Assembly (NCBI GenBank): GCA_023248355.1
Contig: JAHFES010000008.1
Span: forward strand, 1 to 45,338
Source of the DNA: Nitrospiraceae bacterium
GTDB taxonomy: Bacteria > Nitrospirota > Nitrospiria > Nitrospirales > Nitrospiraceae
Direction of reading: 5' to 3'
DNA: 45,338 bases
Each line of letters begins with the position of its first letter. Positions within the stretch are counted from its first letter, which is position 1. The notes beneath the pieces are model-generated. The model did not search any database. It was not told the DNA's origin and saw only the letters and a list, made by a program, of their open reading frames with translations. The translations under genes were made by a program, and so were the position numbers. Shown here piece by piece: positions 1 to 7,405 of this stretch.

Positions 1-72
1 GACAAAATAGAACCAATCGCCGACGATCAGTCCGATGAACAACACCGCTGCAAAGAGACCAGCCAACATCAT
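1..72 (-). CDS. Start of an unidentified membrane protein, cut by the left edge
   Basis: Reading leftward from ATG at 72 (a second ATG at 69), the frame stays open to the window edge for 24 codons. It encodes a strongly hydrophobic stretch (MMLAGLFAAVLFIGLIVGDW, then FYFV), which looks like an N-terminal transmembrane segment. A weak purine-rich stretch lies upstream. The gene points away from the methyltransferase at 334, so the two would share the region 73-333. Too little is present to name a family, and the start is only probable. Confidence 0.4.
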   Translation of the reverse strand, partial: MMLAGLFAAVLFIGLIVGDWFYFV

Positions 73-333
73 CGCGCGTACCTATCCCACAGGGGCCAAC
101 TCCGAATCAAGCCGTGTGTGAACGGGCACATTGTGCGAGGGCTCGAACAAATTGTTGACTCATCCCAGTGACTTGGCTACAGTAACCCCCGTTTACGGTT
201 CGGGCGGGCATCTCGCATCATTCAGGCTTCCCGCCTTCCGGTTTCCCCCCTTGGTATGTCAGCGTCAACCTATTCCCCGGATGCTTGGGGTGTGCTGGCT
301 GCAACTTCTGTGGGGCTCAGAGGAGAGACACAC

Positions 334-1065
334 ATGGATCTGAAGAAAGTTGAACGCGTCTACACATCGTACGCTGGCGTCTACGATCAGATTTTTGGGA
401 AAGTGTTCCACGAAGGTCGGGAATCGGCCATTCGCAACCTGGATGTTCAGCCTAACGAGAACATCCTCGAGGTCGGGGTGGGAACCGGGCTCGCGCTCCC
501 GATGTACCCCCGTCATTGCCGCATTGTTGGCATCGATCTCTCTGAAGGCATGTTGGCTAAAGCCAAAGAGCGGGCCGAAACCCACCAGCTCGCCCATGTG
601 CAACTCCACCGCATGGATGCCGGCGCCATGGAATTCGGAGATGATAGTTTTGATACGGTGGTCGCAGCCTATGTGGTGACCGCAGTGCCCGACCATCGGA
701 AGGTCGTCAACGAAATGATCCGTGTCTGCCGTCCCGGCGGGCGGATCATCATGCTGAACCACTTCAGTAACGGCAACAAGATCATCGCGGCCATGGAGAA
801 AGTCATTTCTCCACTGACCAAACATCTCGGCTGGCGAACCGATCTGTCGCTGAGTACCGTCTTGGAAGGCACGACCCTGCACGTGGCCCGCAAGCAGAAC
901 GTCAACCCGCTCCGGTTCTGGGTGCTCGTCGAGTGCGTCAACGCCAAGAACGGTCACGTGGTGAAGAACGGACACGGCCCGACGGGATATGTGAACGGCA
1001 ACGGCACGGCAAGCTTCGCACACGGGAACGGCAACGGGCACTACGCCAACGGCCACTCTCACTAG
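334..1065 (+). CDS. Class I SAM-dependent methyltransferase, PmtA-like, with Asn/Gly/His-rich C-terminal tail
   Basis: The ATG at 334 follows AGGAGAG at 321-327; an open stretch back to 256 has no comparable ribosome site. The 243-residue product has a class I methyltransferase fold: motif I ILEVGVGTGLALP at about 44-56, an acidic SAM-binding strand VGIDLS at 65-70, DSFDTVVAAYVV at 104-115 and RPGGRII at 133-139. The N-terminal YDQIFGKVFHEGR and the later LNHFSN resemble bacterial phosphatidylethanolamine N-methyltransferases (PmtA), which convert PE to phosphatidylcholine in the membrane. The substrate is inferred and other small-molecule methylations are possible. Residues 203-243 form an unusual tail rich in Asn, Gly and His with four NGH units, not part of the catalytic fold. 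The gene stands alone. Confidence 0.8.
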   Translation: MDLKKVERVYTSYAGVYDQIFGKVFHEGRESAIRNLDVQPNENILEVGVGTGLALPMYPRHCRIVGIDLSEGMLAKAKERAETHQLAHVQLHRMDAGAMEFGDDSFDTVVAAYVVTAVPDHRKVVNEMIRVCRPGGRIIMLNHFSNGNKIIAAMEKVISPLTKHLGWRTDLSLSTVLEGTTLHVARKQNVNPLRFWVLVECVNAKNGHVVKNGHGPTGYVNGNGTASFAHGNGNGHYANGHSH

Positions 1066-1157
1066 CGGCTTTTCTTCACAGTTGGCTACGGAGTCAGTTT
1101 CCCTTTCGGTCTATCTGACGCTCGACAACCCCTCGTCTGGTCGTTATTCGTGGAGTA

Positions 1158-1217
1158 TTTCCCGTGAATCGTCTCTGAAGAGTTGCGTTTCACGAGAGAC
1201 GAACGACGCTTCACGAG
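1158..1217. repeat. Low-complexity repeat with two TTCACGAG copies and a short hairpin
   Basis: The interval between two convergent genes contains two near-identical copies of an 11-12 base motif ending TTCACGAG (1185-1196 and 1207-1217). The outer bases CGTCTCT and AGAGACG can pair. The composition (TTCACGAG/CGTCTC words) differs from the coding sequence around it and resembles degenerate dispersed intergenic repeats. It could also help end transcription of one or both flanking genes. No T-run follows, so a terminator role is unproven. Confidence 0.4.
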
Positions 1218-1227
1218 CAACGAGATC

Positions 1228-2034
1228 TTATGCGTGTCCGTCATGGGCACGCCACTGTTCCCATTCCCGTCCAGGAATGATTGTGGTCCCCACGAGGCAC
1301 GTGCCGGCATAGCGCTGCGTGATCTGGTCCGCCAGAATCGTCAACACCTGACAGCCGCGACGGTCCTGCGCACCGAGGACCCGCAACACCATGCCGAACC
1401 CCTCCCCGTCCAGCGCGCGATAAGCCATCACCCGAACCGAATGCAGCGGGCCATCGGCTGACTCGCCGGATGGAATCAGATCCCCCTCCCACCGCACCAC
1501 CGAATCGGCCACGCGCCGTTTCTTCGCTAGACGCCACGTGCATGGCATTCCGGCCTGATCGAGTTCGGCCAGCAACCACTCCATACTGGGGCCGTCAGCC
1601 GTGTGTCCCTGAAACGTCCAACGGGCCAGGTCTGCAATCGGTTGGGTCTCCAAAGCAGGCGTGGCGACTTCTTCCAGGTGGGCTTCTTCGCACACGATAT
1701 AGAGTTCCCCTTGCGGATCGAACCAGAAACGCAGCCGTCCCGCGCTATGCTCGGCATGGATCACACCAAGCGACGAACAATCGGCGCCCTCCTGCTCAAA
1801 CACGGAGAAGTCGGTCACGCCCGTCATTTTGAGTTTCGCCACCCGGACCACGCCGCGCACGAGATAGCGGACTGTCACCGAGACGGTCGTATCGGCCAAC
1901 ACGTCACACCCCGTTTCCTCATCGAACAGGCGGCGCTTCGACATCTGCACATCCGTGACATAGCCGCCGCTGAATCCTCCCGTGTGGGCGATCAACCAGC
2001 GGAGATCCTCAACCGTCTTGATCGTGTGTTGCAT
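1228..2034 (-). CDS. Conserved-looking hypothetical protein, 268 aa
   Basis: I do not recognise the family. The product is soluble, with no signal peptide or membrane segment, and reads as a compact mixed alpha/beta protein. It begins MQHTIKTVEDLRWLIAHTGG, has two aromatic strands around residues 100-115 (GRLRFWFDPQGELYIV) and a C-terminal region with VLRVLGAQDRRG. The gene lies 9 bases downstream of the methyltransferase-like gene at 2044-2946 on the same strand, so the two are probably co-transcribed. Codon use and the lack of an alternative long frame support real coding. The start at 2034 has no clear Shine-Dalgarno sequence. Confidence 0.6.
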   Translation of the reverse strand: MQHTIKTVEDLRWLIAHTGGFSGGYVTDVQMSKRRLFDEETGCDVLADTTVSVTVRYLVRGVVRVAKLKMTGVTDFSVFEQEGADCSSLGVIHAEHSAGRLRFWFDPQGELYIVCEEAHLEEVATPALETQPIADLARWTFQGHTADGPSMEWLLAELDQAGMPCTWRLAKKRRVADSVVRWEGDLIPSGESADGPLHSVRVMAYRALDGEGFGMVLRVLGAQDRRGCQVLTILADQITQRYAGTCLVGTTIIPGREWEQWRAHDGHA

Positions 2035-2043
2035 GGCAAGATT

Positions 2044-2946
2044 CTAGCGCAGGCGCGACGGAAACGGCCAGGGACTTCGTCGTGAGGGCGCTTGAATAAT
2101 CCCTCGCCGCCAGCAGGAGATCACCGGTGAAACCAGACGGGAACGGAGGGACCGTTTGATGCGAGTCGATCCCGCATTGTCCAGCCCTACCGCTCGACAC
2201 AGCGCGGCCGCAATGTCCGCCTCGGCCTGGTTGTGGTTGACCATGACAAACACCCCGTTCACATGGAGATTCGCCATAATGGACCGGATCAGAGACTCGG
2301 GGGCATACATCGAGAGCGGTAAACGCCAGGCGAGTAACGGTCCCGGGGTGATGAATGGAAACCAGGCGGTGATCACGTCGGCGCGCTGCCGGACCCGCAC
2401 GTAGTCCTCCACCTGAAACGTGGCATTGGGAAGCCCGCGCAGATACCCGCGGGCATAGTCCCATCGACTATGCCCGTTGCGGTAGAGGCGGTAGCCGTCG
2501 ACTTCCACGCCGATCAATTGTTTCGGGCGAAAGAATGCCTGTATGGCCCGCGCGTACCAGAAATTGGCGCTTCCCACATCGCACACGATGCCGTGCGAGG
2601 GACGAGAAAGATTCCAATCCGTCCATGCCTGATCGAGCAAGTCGAGATAATCATAATTCCTGAGAGCGGTGTCGGCATTCAGATACGCCTCGAATTTCAT
2701 GCCGTAGCGGCGTTGCAGGACGGCCACACGAGACCGCTGTTCCATCGTCAGATCGAGCAGATGATCGGCGGGCAGCTCGCAGTGCTCCCCCAAGGACCAG
2801 CGCAGGCCGTTCGAGAGACGATACCGTACGGCATGGTACCCGGAACGCAACCGCTGATGAATCGAGTAACCGGGCGGAGGGACATCTATGGCGGCGGGAA
2901 GCGACCCTTCGTGCTCGCCAATCAGACATGCAGCTTCGGAAAGCAT
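2044..2946 (-). CDS. Putative SAM-dependent methyltransferase-like protein, 300 aa
   Basis: The middle of the product reads GIVCDVGSANFWYARAIQ at about 139-156 and then LIGVEVDGYRLY. This is the usual order of a glycine-containing SAM loop and an acidic residue closing the second strand of a Rossmann-like methyltransferase. Further on, ADVITAWFPF and GVFVMVNHNQAEAD fit later strands of that fold. The glycine loop is not canonical (GSANF, not GxGxG), so activity and substrate are uncertain. There is no signal peptide. AAGTAGGA stands just before the ATG at 2946. It is the first gene of a likely two-gene unit with 1228-2034. Confidence 0.55.
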   Translation of the reverse strand: MLSEAACLIGEHEGSLPAAIDVPPPGYSIHQRLRSGYHAVRYRLSNGLRWSLGEHCELPADHLLDLTMEQRSRVAVLQRRYGMKFEAYLNADTALRNYDYLDLLDQAWTDWNLSRPSHGIVCDVGSANFWYARAIQAFFRPKQLIGVEVDGYRLYRNGHSRWDYARGYLRGLPNATFQVEDYVRVRQRADVITAWFPFITPGPLLAWRLPLSMYAPESLIRSIMANLHVNGVFVMVNHNQAEADIAAALCRAVGLDNAGSTRIKRSLRSRLVSPVISCWRRGIIQAPSRRSPWPFPSRLR

Positions 2947-2995
2947 ATCCTACTTTTCGGACGATACGGGACGAAGCTGAAGTGGGAATGAGGCT

Positions 2996-3184
2996 TCAGC
3001 GAGCCGATCGCTTTTCCCGTGCGCACTTGACGACCAACCAGTCGAACTCTTGAAGCTGTTGGATCAAAGGCTGTGTTTGAGAACGGTTCCTGGAACTGTT
3101 TTCTTGCTTGGAACTGTTTTCTTGCTTCACATCCAGCGGCCCTTTGGCCTCGAACACCTGATTCCAGTGTTGTTGACGATTCAT
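2996..3184 (-). pseudogene. Short remnant with a methyltransferase-like N-terminus and an internal duplication
   Basis: The 62-residue frame begins MNRQQHWNQVFEAKGPLDV, which resembles the opening of a common class I methyltransferase group (HW..VF..K.P..V). The rest of that enzyme, including the SAM loop, is absent. The sequence instead passes into two tandem KQENSS units and a basic tail. I read it as the front of a gene fused by deletion to other sequence, or a small protein derived from one. It has no convincing ribosome site. It could also be a non-coding open frame. Confidence 0.35.
3092..3127. repeat. Two perfect tandem copies of an 18-bp unit
   Basis: The unit GGAACTGTTTTCTTGCTT occurs at 3092-3109 and again at 3110-3127 without mismatch. 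Read on the minus strand, it keeps frame and encodes the doubled KQENSS within the remnant at 2996-3184. Perfect identity suggests a recent slippage or duplication. Confidence 0.85.
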
Positions 3185-3240
3185 GCGTTCATGCGACTCA
3201 GGCCGAGTTATCTAACGTGTGCCGCTACGTTGTGGGTGCG

Positions 3241-3570
3241 TCAGCGTCGTCCCTTGGAACCGTTTGTGTGGCGAGACAGTCTCGTTGACAGCCACTTTTC
3301 AAGGGACGCTTGGCTTTCACCGGATGCTTGCCCGAGCAGCAAATTCTCGACGCTGATATCCTCGTCAAGGTCTTGCCAATGAATCCCGTAGCCTTTTCCA
3401 ATCACTCGCCAGTTGTTCCGTTCCTTTTTTGTTCCATGCAGCAACCGGGGATACCACGCTAGGGGCGCAGAAATGGTTCGTCCATCGCTGAGGTCGACAC
3501 TCAGCGCGTCGTCGGTCACGACAGCCTTCTGAACAACGGGCACTTCTGCCTCAACCGTTGAAATACGCAT
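3241..3570 (-). CDS. DUF2442 family protein, possible antitoxin partner
   Basis: The 109-residue product carries the DUF2442 pattern: a strand region VTDDALSVDLSDGRTISAPL followed by AWYPRLL and, later, GIHWQDLDEDISVENLLLG. DUF2442 proteins are small and often sit directly after DUF4160 genes. These pairs have been proposed as toxin-antitoxin modules, with DUF2442 usually seen as the antitoxin-like or DNA-binding partner. Here the gene overlaps the preceding DUF4160 gene by 20 bases, which indicates translational coupling. The C-terminus is basic (RLSRHTNGSKGRR). Family assignment is fairly secure; the toxin-antitoxin role is an inference. Confidence 0.75.
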   Translation of the reverse strand: MRISTVEAEVPVVQKAVVTDDALSVDLSDGRTISAPLAWYPRLLHGTKKERNNWRVIGKGYGIHWQDLDEDISVENLLLGQASGESQASLEKWLSTRLSRHTNGSKGRR

Positions 3571-3787
3571 CCCAGGCCTCCTTCAGTTCCTCGGCATGAT
3601 CGGCGACCAGTTTGTGAATCCGTCGGATCTCGATTCGTGAAAAGCCGCCGCTTGTATGCAATCGTACCGGTTCCAACCAAAACTTCGCAACGTTTTCATC
3701 GCGTTCAACATGAACATGAATCGGCTCTTCTCGGTCACCGGCGTAGAAGAAAAAGCGATATGGGCCCTTTCTTTGTATCGTCGGCAC
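3551..3787 (-). CDS. DUF4160 family protein, possible toxin partner
   Basis: The 78-residue product has the DUF4160 signature: GPYRFFFYAGDREEPIHVHV near residues 8-27, then KFWLEP and a helical C-terminus with EELKEAWDAYFNG. It starts with GTG at 3785-3787, preceded by AAGGGG at a good distance. No hydrophobic segment is present. It is the first gene of the pair with DUF2442, overlapping it by 20 bases. In known pairs this protein is the proposed toxin-like member, but its biochemical activity is not established. The pair sits in an accessory stretch beside a degraded gene, as mobile toxin-antitoxin modules often do. Confidence 0.75.
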   Translation of the reverse strand: MPTIQRKGPYRFFFYAGDREEPIHVHVERDENVAKFWLEPVRLHTSGGFSRIEIRRIHKLVADHAEELKEAWDAYFNG

Positions 3788-3898
3788 TGTATCCCCTTGC
3801 CGGTAGTCACACCCACCTGCCTTGCAGCCACTCCCTGAATCGCGGTATGTCTTTGAACTGCTTCAGCCGCAGCCTAATTCGATTGCCTTAAGGTGTCA

Positions 3899-4582
3899 AT
3901 GCGCGCTGTTTGTCTCCAACATGTCTCCTTCGAAGGCCCCGGCGCTTTTGCGACGGCCCTGACAAATCGAGGCGTCAGCCTTGATCACTACCTCGTTCCC
4001 CACGATGGCTTACCAAAAGACTCTGGCGACCTGCTGATCGTGATGGGCGGGCCGATGTCGGTGAATGATTCGGATGGGTGGATCGCCGAAGAGACAGCTT
4101 TCATTCGATCCGCACTGCGCGCCGGCAAGCCGGTGATCGGGGTCTGCCTGGGCAGTCAGTTCATGGCGAAATCGCTCGGTGCCACGGTGCGACCGGGCAA
4201 GGCCTTGGAAATCGGGATGACGCGCATCCGCTTGACCGGGGAGGGGAAAAAGGACCCGGTGTTCGGCAGCTTTCCCGAAGCCCTCTCGGTCTTCCAGTGG
4301 CACGGAGAAGTCTTCGACCTGCCTCAAGATTGTGTCTGGCTCGCGGAATCCGACGTCGCCCCCATCCAAGCCTTTCGGTACGGCTCCCGCGCCTATGGAC
4401 TGCTATTCCACTTGGAGGTGGAACCAGACGGGATCGACGCCCTCTGTCGGGAATGCGCACCGGATCTCGCTCGTGCACAGTTGACGGCGCAGCGGGTCCT
4501 GATCGACGCACTCCCGCACTTATGGCTTTCTCACCAAGTCGTCGATCGGCTGATTGGCCATGTGCTCGTCCCACCACGTTGA
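3899..4582 (+). CDS. Class I glutamine amidotransferase-like protein
   Basis: The product is a single GATase1 domain of 227 residues. The nucleophile elbow is GVCLGSQ with Cys83, and the catalytic His-Glu pair is FHLEVE (His171, Glu173). An oxyanion-side motif MGGPMSV lies at about 49-55. Such stand-alone domains (GuaA-like, YfeJ-like) hydrolyse glutamine or gamma-glutamyl compounds, or have unknown substrates. There is no synthetase domain or partner next to it, so the acceptor is unknown. The ATG at 3899 is preferred because TAAGG lies five bases upstream; a GTG at 3893 overlaps that site. Confidence 0.8.
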   Translation: MRAVCLQHVSFEGPGAFATALTNRGVSLDHYLVPHDGLPKDSGDLLIVMGGPMSVNDSDGWIAEETAFIRSALRAGKPVIGVCLGSQFMAKSLGATVRPGKALEIGMTRIRLTGEGKKDPVFGSFPEALSVFQWHGEVFDLPQDCVWLAESDVAPIQAFRYGSRAYGLLFHLEVEPDGIDALCRECAPDLARAQLTAQRVLIDALPHLWLSHQVVDRLIGHVLVPPR

Positions 4583-4630
4583 TTGCGATCCCAAGTCTGC
4601 AGTAACCTAGCAGCCCTAGTTTGAAAGCGT

Positions 4631-4668
4631 AAAAGTTCGAAAGTTCCTCCCTGAACTTTTCAACTTTT
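4631..4668 (+). terminator. A/T-rich stem-loop after the amidotransferase gene
   Basis: Two 16-base arms (4631-4646 and 4653-4668) pair with one mismatch and one G-T pair around a six-base loop. The descending arm is itself T-rich. It lies 48 bases after the amidotransferase stop and 35 before the dapL start, so it may end upstream transcription. A dispersed palindromic repeat is the alternative. Confidence 0.45.
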
Positions 4669-4703
4669 TAACTTTGGAATACATCTCGAAAGGAGCCCGA
4701 GGA

Positions 4704-5879
4704 ATGTCCGGTTTCCCGATTGAAGTCGCAACTCGAATCAAGACCCTTCCCCCTTACCTGTTCGCCGCCATCGATGAGATGAAACAGAAGGCGATTGCGA
4801 AGGGCGTCGATATCATCAACCTCGGCATCGGCGATCCGGATCTGCCGACGCCGGCTCCGATCGTCGAGAGCCTTGGACAAGCCGCCAAGAATCCGAAGCA
4901 TCATCAATATCCTTCCTACGAAGGCATGCTGTCGTTTCGCAAAGCGGTGGCCGACTGGTACAAGCGCCGTTTCAATGTGACGCTCGATCCGGCCAACGAA
5001 GTGCTGGCGTTGATCGGCTCGAAAGAAGGGATCGGCCACATTCCGCTCGCCTTTGTCGATCCGGGAGACATCGTCCTCGTGCCCAGCCCCGGCTACCCGG
5101 TGTATCCGGTAGGAACCAGCTTTGCCGGCGGCCTGTCACACATCATGCCGCTCACGAAGCAGAACGGATTCCTGCCGGACTTGAAAGCGATTCCGAAGGA
5201 CATCGCGAAAAAAGCCAAGATGATGTTCCTGAATTCGCCCAATAACCCGACCTCTGTCATCATGACGAAGGACTACTTTAAGCGTGTCGTCGAGTTCGCG
5301 CAGGAGAATCAGGTCATTGTCTGTCACGATGCCGCTTACTCGGAGATCTTCTACGACGGCAAGCGCCCCGCGAGCTTTCTGGAAGTGGACGGCGCGAAGG
5401 ATGTGGGCATCGAGTTCCACTCGCTGTCGAAGACTTACAACATGACCGGCTGGCGCATCGGCTTCGCCGTGGGGCACAAACAAGTCTTGGCAGGCCTCGG
5501 CAAGGTGAAGAGCAATCTGGACTCAGGCTGTTTCCAGGCGATCCAAGAGGCCGGCATCACCGCGCTCAACCTTGATGAGTCCGTCACCGACGGCTTGCGG
5601 AAGATTTATCAGGAACGGCGCGACACTCTCGTGCCTGGTCTCAAGAAACTGGGATTGGAGGTCGCCCCGCCTCCTGCCGCCTTCTACGTCTGGGTTACCG
5701 TGCCGAAAGGCTATACCTCGACATCCTTCACGGCTCACTTGCTGGAAAAGGCGGGAATCGTGACGACGCCGGGCATCGGATTCGGCGCGCCGGGCGAAGG
5801 CTACGTTCGCATGACGGTCTGTACGACCAAGGAACGCCTGGCGGAAGCGGTGGAGCGGATTAAAAAAGCGGGATTCTAA
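4704..5879 (+). CDS. dapL: LL-diaminopimelate aminotransferase
   Basis: This 391-residue class I/II PLP aminotransferase shows NLGIGDPDLPTP at 39-50, SPNNPTS at 178-184 and the PLP-lysine motif SLSKTYNMTGWRIG with Lys243. The overall wording matches the DapL type that converts tetrahydrodipicolinate directly to LL-diaminopimelate with glutamate as amino donor, bypassing DapD, DapC and DapE. The finding of dapA, dapB and lysA in the same window supports that reading. The ATG at 4704 follows AGGAG at 4691-4695; an upstream in-frame ATG at 4674 has no such site. Another aminotransferase specificity (aspartate or alanine type) is possible but less likely. Confidence 0.85.
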   Translation: MSGFPIEVATRIKTLPPYLFAAIDEMKQKAIAKGVDIINLGIGDPDLPTPAPIVESLGQAAKNPKHHQYPSYEGMLSFRKAVADWYKRRFNVTLDPANEVLALIGSKEGIGHIPLAFVDPGDIVLVPSPGYPVYPVGTSFAGGLSHIMPLTKQNGFLPDLKAIPKDIAKKAKMMFLNSPNNPTSVIMTKDYFKRVVEFAQENQVIVCHDAAYSEIFYDGKRPASFLEVDGAKDVGIEFHSLSKTYNMTGWRIGFAVGHKQVLAGLGKVKSNLDSGCFQAIQEAGITALNLDESVTDGLRKIYQERRDTLVPGLKKLGLEVAPPPAAFYVWVTVPKGYTSTSFTAHLLEKAGIVTTPGIGFGAPGEGYVRMTVCTTKERLAEAVERIKKAGF

Positions 5880-5885
5880 AGAGCC

Positions 5886-5963
5886 GTGATGCGTGATGAG
5901 TGACGGGTGATGAGCGCTGGAGCGGCCTCGTTTCCTCATCACTCATCACCGATCACCCATCAC
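5886..5963. repeat. Long imperfect inverted repeat between dapL and folK
   Basis: A 29-base arm built of GTGATG/GTGATGAG words (5886-5914) pairs with a 29-base arm of CTCATCAC words (5935-5963), with about five mismatches and a 20-base loop. It fills nearly the whole dapL-folK gap and stops one base before the folK ATG. In RNA it would form a strong hairpin. Its word-like composition suggests a dispersed intergenic palindrome, though it may also attenuate transcription or shield the folK start. Confidence 0.65.
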
Positions 5964-5964
5964 T

Positions 5965-6519
5965 ATGAGAGAGACTGTCTTCATCGGCTTCGGGTCGAAC
6001 GTCGGCGATCGGGTCGATTTCTGCGATCGAGCCGTGACGCTGCTGAGTTTGCTCCCGCACTCTCAAGTCGTGGGTGTGTCGCTCCTCTATGAAACGGAAC
6101 CGCTCCATGACCATGCCCAGCCAGGAAACAACTGGTTTCTCAACGGGGTCGTCCAGATTGAAACCGATGTTGCTCCGCGTAGCCTCCTGATGGTCCTCCG
6201 TGAGATTGAGCGCTCGCTTGGACGGGATGAAGATAATCGATCGGGGCCCAGAACCATCGATCTGGACATCCTCTTCTACGGCCAACTGGTCATCGACGAG
6301 CCCGACCTCGCGGTGCCGCATCCTCGGCTGCATCAACGCCGATTCGTCCTCATGCCCTTGAGCGAACTCGATCCGCTCTGGATGCATCCGTCACGGCATC
6401 GTACGATTACCCAGTTGCTGGCCGAGGTCCAAGATCGGTCGGAAATCCGCCTGCTGCTTCCCCAGCCATCGACCCGATACGGATCACGCCCGACTTGTAG
6501 CCCACCCCCAGGATTATGA
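5965..6519 (+). CDS. folK: 2-amino-4-hydroxy-6-hydroxymethyldihydropteridine pyrophosphokinase
   Basis: HPPK transfers pyrophosphate from ATP to 6-hydroxymethyl-dihydropterin in folate synthesis. The 184-residue product has the family signatures: FIGFGSNVGDR at the N-terminus, SLLYETEPL, NGVVQIET, and the conserved GPRTIDLDILFYG followed by VPHPRLHQRRFVLMPL. These supply the catalytic Asp pair and the substrate-binding His/Arg. There is no Shine-Dalgarno sequence before the ATG at 5965; instead a long hairpin ends one base upstream. It overlaps panC by ATGA, so folate and pantothenate genes are translationally coupled. The last 20 residues are not conserved-looking. Confidence 0.93.
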   Translation: MRETVFIGFGSNVGDRVDFCDRAVTLLSLLPHSQVVGVSLLYETEPLHDHAQPGNNWFLNGVVQIETDVAPRSLLMVLREIERSLGRDEDNRSGPRTIDLDILFYGQLVIDEPDLAVPHPRLHQRRFVLMPLSELDPLWMHPSRHRTITQLLAEVQDRSEIRLLLPQPSTRYGSRPTCSPPPGL

Positions 6520-7376
6520 AGATCGTCCGTTCTCCAGAGGCGATGACAGCTTGGAGCGATCAGCTCCGGCGCGAGGGCGTCACGATCGGCTTCGTCCCCA
6601 CGATGGGCGCGCTGCATGACGGCCATCGCACGCTGATTCGCGCTGCGCGGTTGAAATGCGATGCCCTCGTCGTCAGCATCTTCGTCAATCCCACGCAATT
6701 TGGTCCCAAGGAAGATCTGGCCAAGTATCCACGCCCCATCGCCAAGGACCGCGCCCTCTGCCGAGCAGAAGGAGTCGACGTCTGTTTTGAGCCGACGGCG
6801 AAGGCCATGTACCCCGACGGATTTCAGACCACGGTGTCGCTCCCCTCGCTTGCGCGTCGGTGGGAAGGGGAAGCCCGGCCTCATCATTTCTCCGGGGTCG
6901 CTACGGTGGTAACGAAGCTGTTCGGCATCGTCCGTCCCTGTCTCGCGCTGTTCGGGCAGAAAGATTTCCAGCAGGCCGCGCTGATCCAGCAGCTCGTGAA
7001 AGATCTCAATCTCGGCGTGAAGATCGTCATCCGTCCGACCGTACGCGATCCGGACGGGTTGGCGATGAGTTCGCGCAACGTGTATCTCTCGCCGCACGAG
7101 CGGGCGGTCGCTACCACGTTGTACAAAAGTCTGCAGGCTGGCGCTGATGCGATTCGGCAGGGCGTCGCCGATGGACAAGCGATTCACACGGTCATGACAC
7201 GGATCGTCCAAAAAGAACCGGCCATGACGATCGATTACCTGGCAGTCTGCGACCCTCGCACGCTGGAACTGCTTTCTTCGGTGACGTCACGCGCCGTCCT
7301 GCTCGCCGCAGTTCGACTCGGCGCCGTGCGCCTCATCGACAATCTTGTCGTGGCCGTTCCTGCCAAGCGGGCCTAG
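6516..7376 (+). CDS. panC: Pantothenate synthetase (pantoate--beta-alanine ligase)
   Basis: PanC joins pantoate and beta-alanine using ATP, through pantoyl-adenylate, to make vitamin B5. The 286-residue product has the HIGH-like motif VPTMGALHDGH at 27-37, FVNPTQFGPKEDLAKYPR, GQKDFQQAALIQQLV, and the KMSKS-like MSSRNVYLS. Length and motif order are typical. Its ATG overlaps the folK stop as ATGA at 6516-6519. It ends convergently 29 bases from the PilZ gene at 7406. Confidence 0.96.
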   Translation: MKIVRSPEAMTAWSDQLRREGVTIGFVPTMGALHDGHRTLIRAARLKCDALVVSIFVNPTQFGPKEDLAKYPRPIAKDRALCRAEGVDVCFEPTAKAMYPDGFQTTVSLPSLARRWEGEARPHHFSGVATVVTKLFGIVRPCLALFGQKDFQQAALIQQLVKDLNLGVKIVIRPTVRDPDGLAMSSRNVYLSPHERAVATTLYKSLQAGADAIRQGVADGQAIHTVMTRIVQKEPAMTIDYLAVCDPRTLELLSSVTSRAVLLAAVRLGAVRLIDNLVVAVPAKRA

Positions 7377-7405
7377 CAGTCGCACGGACGGATCAGGCGC
7401 GATGT

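Noticed and set aside
265-1062. Long minus-strand frame opposite the PmtA-like gene
   Set aside because: It mirrors the plus-strand gene, has no ribosome site and no recognisable motif; the plus-strand frame has a full methyltransferase fold.
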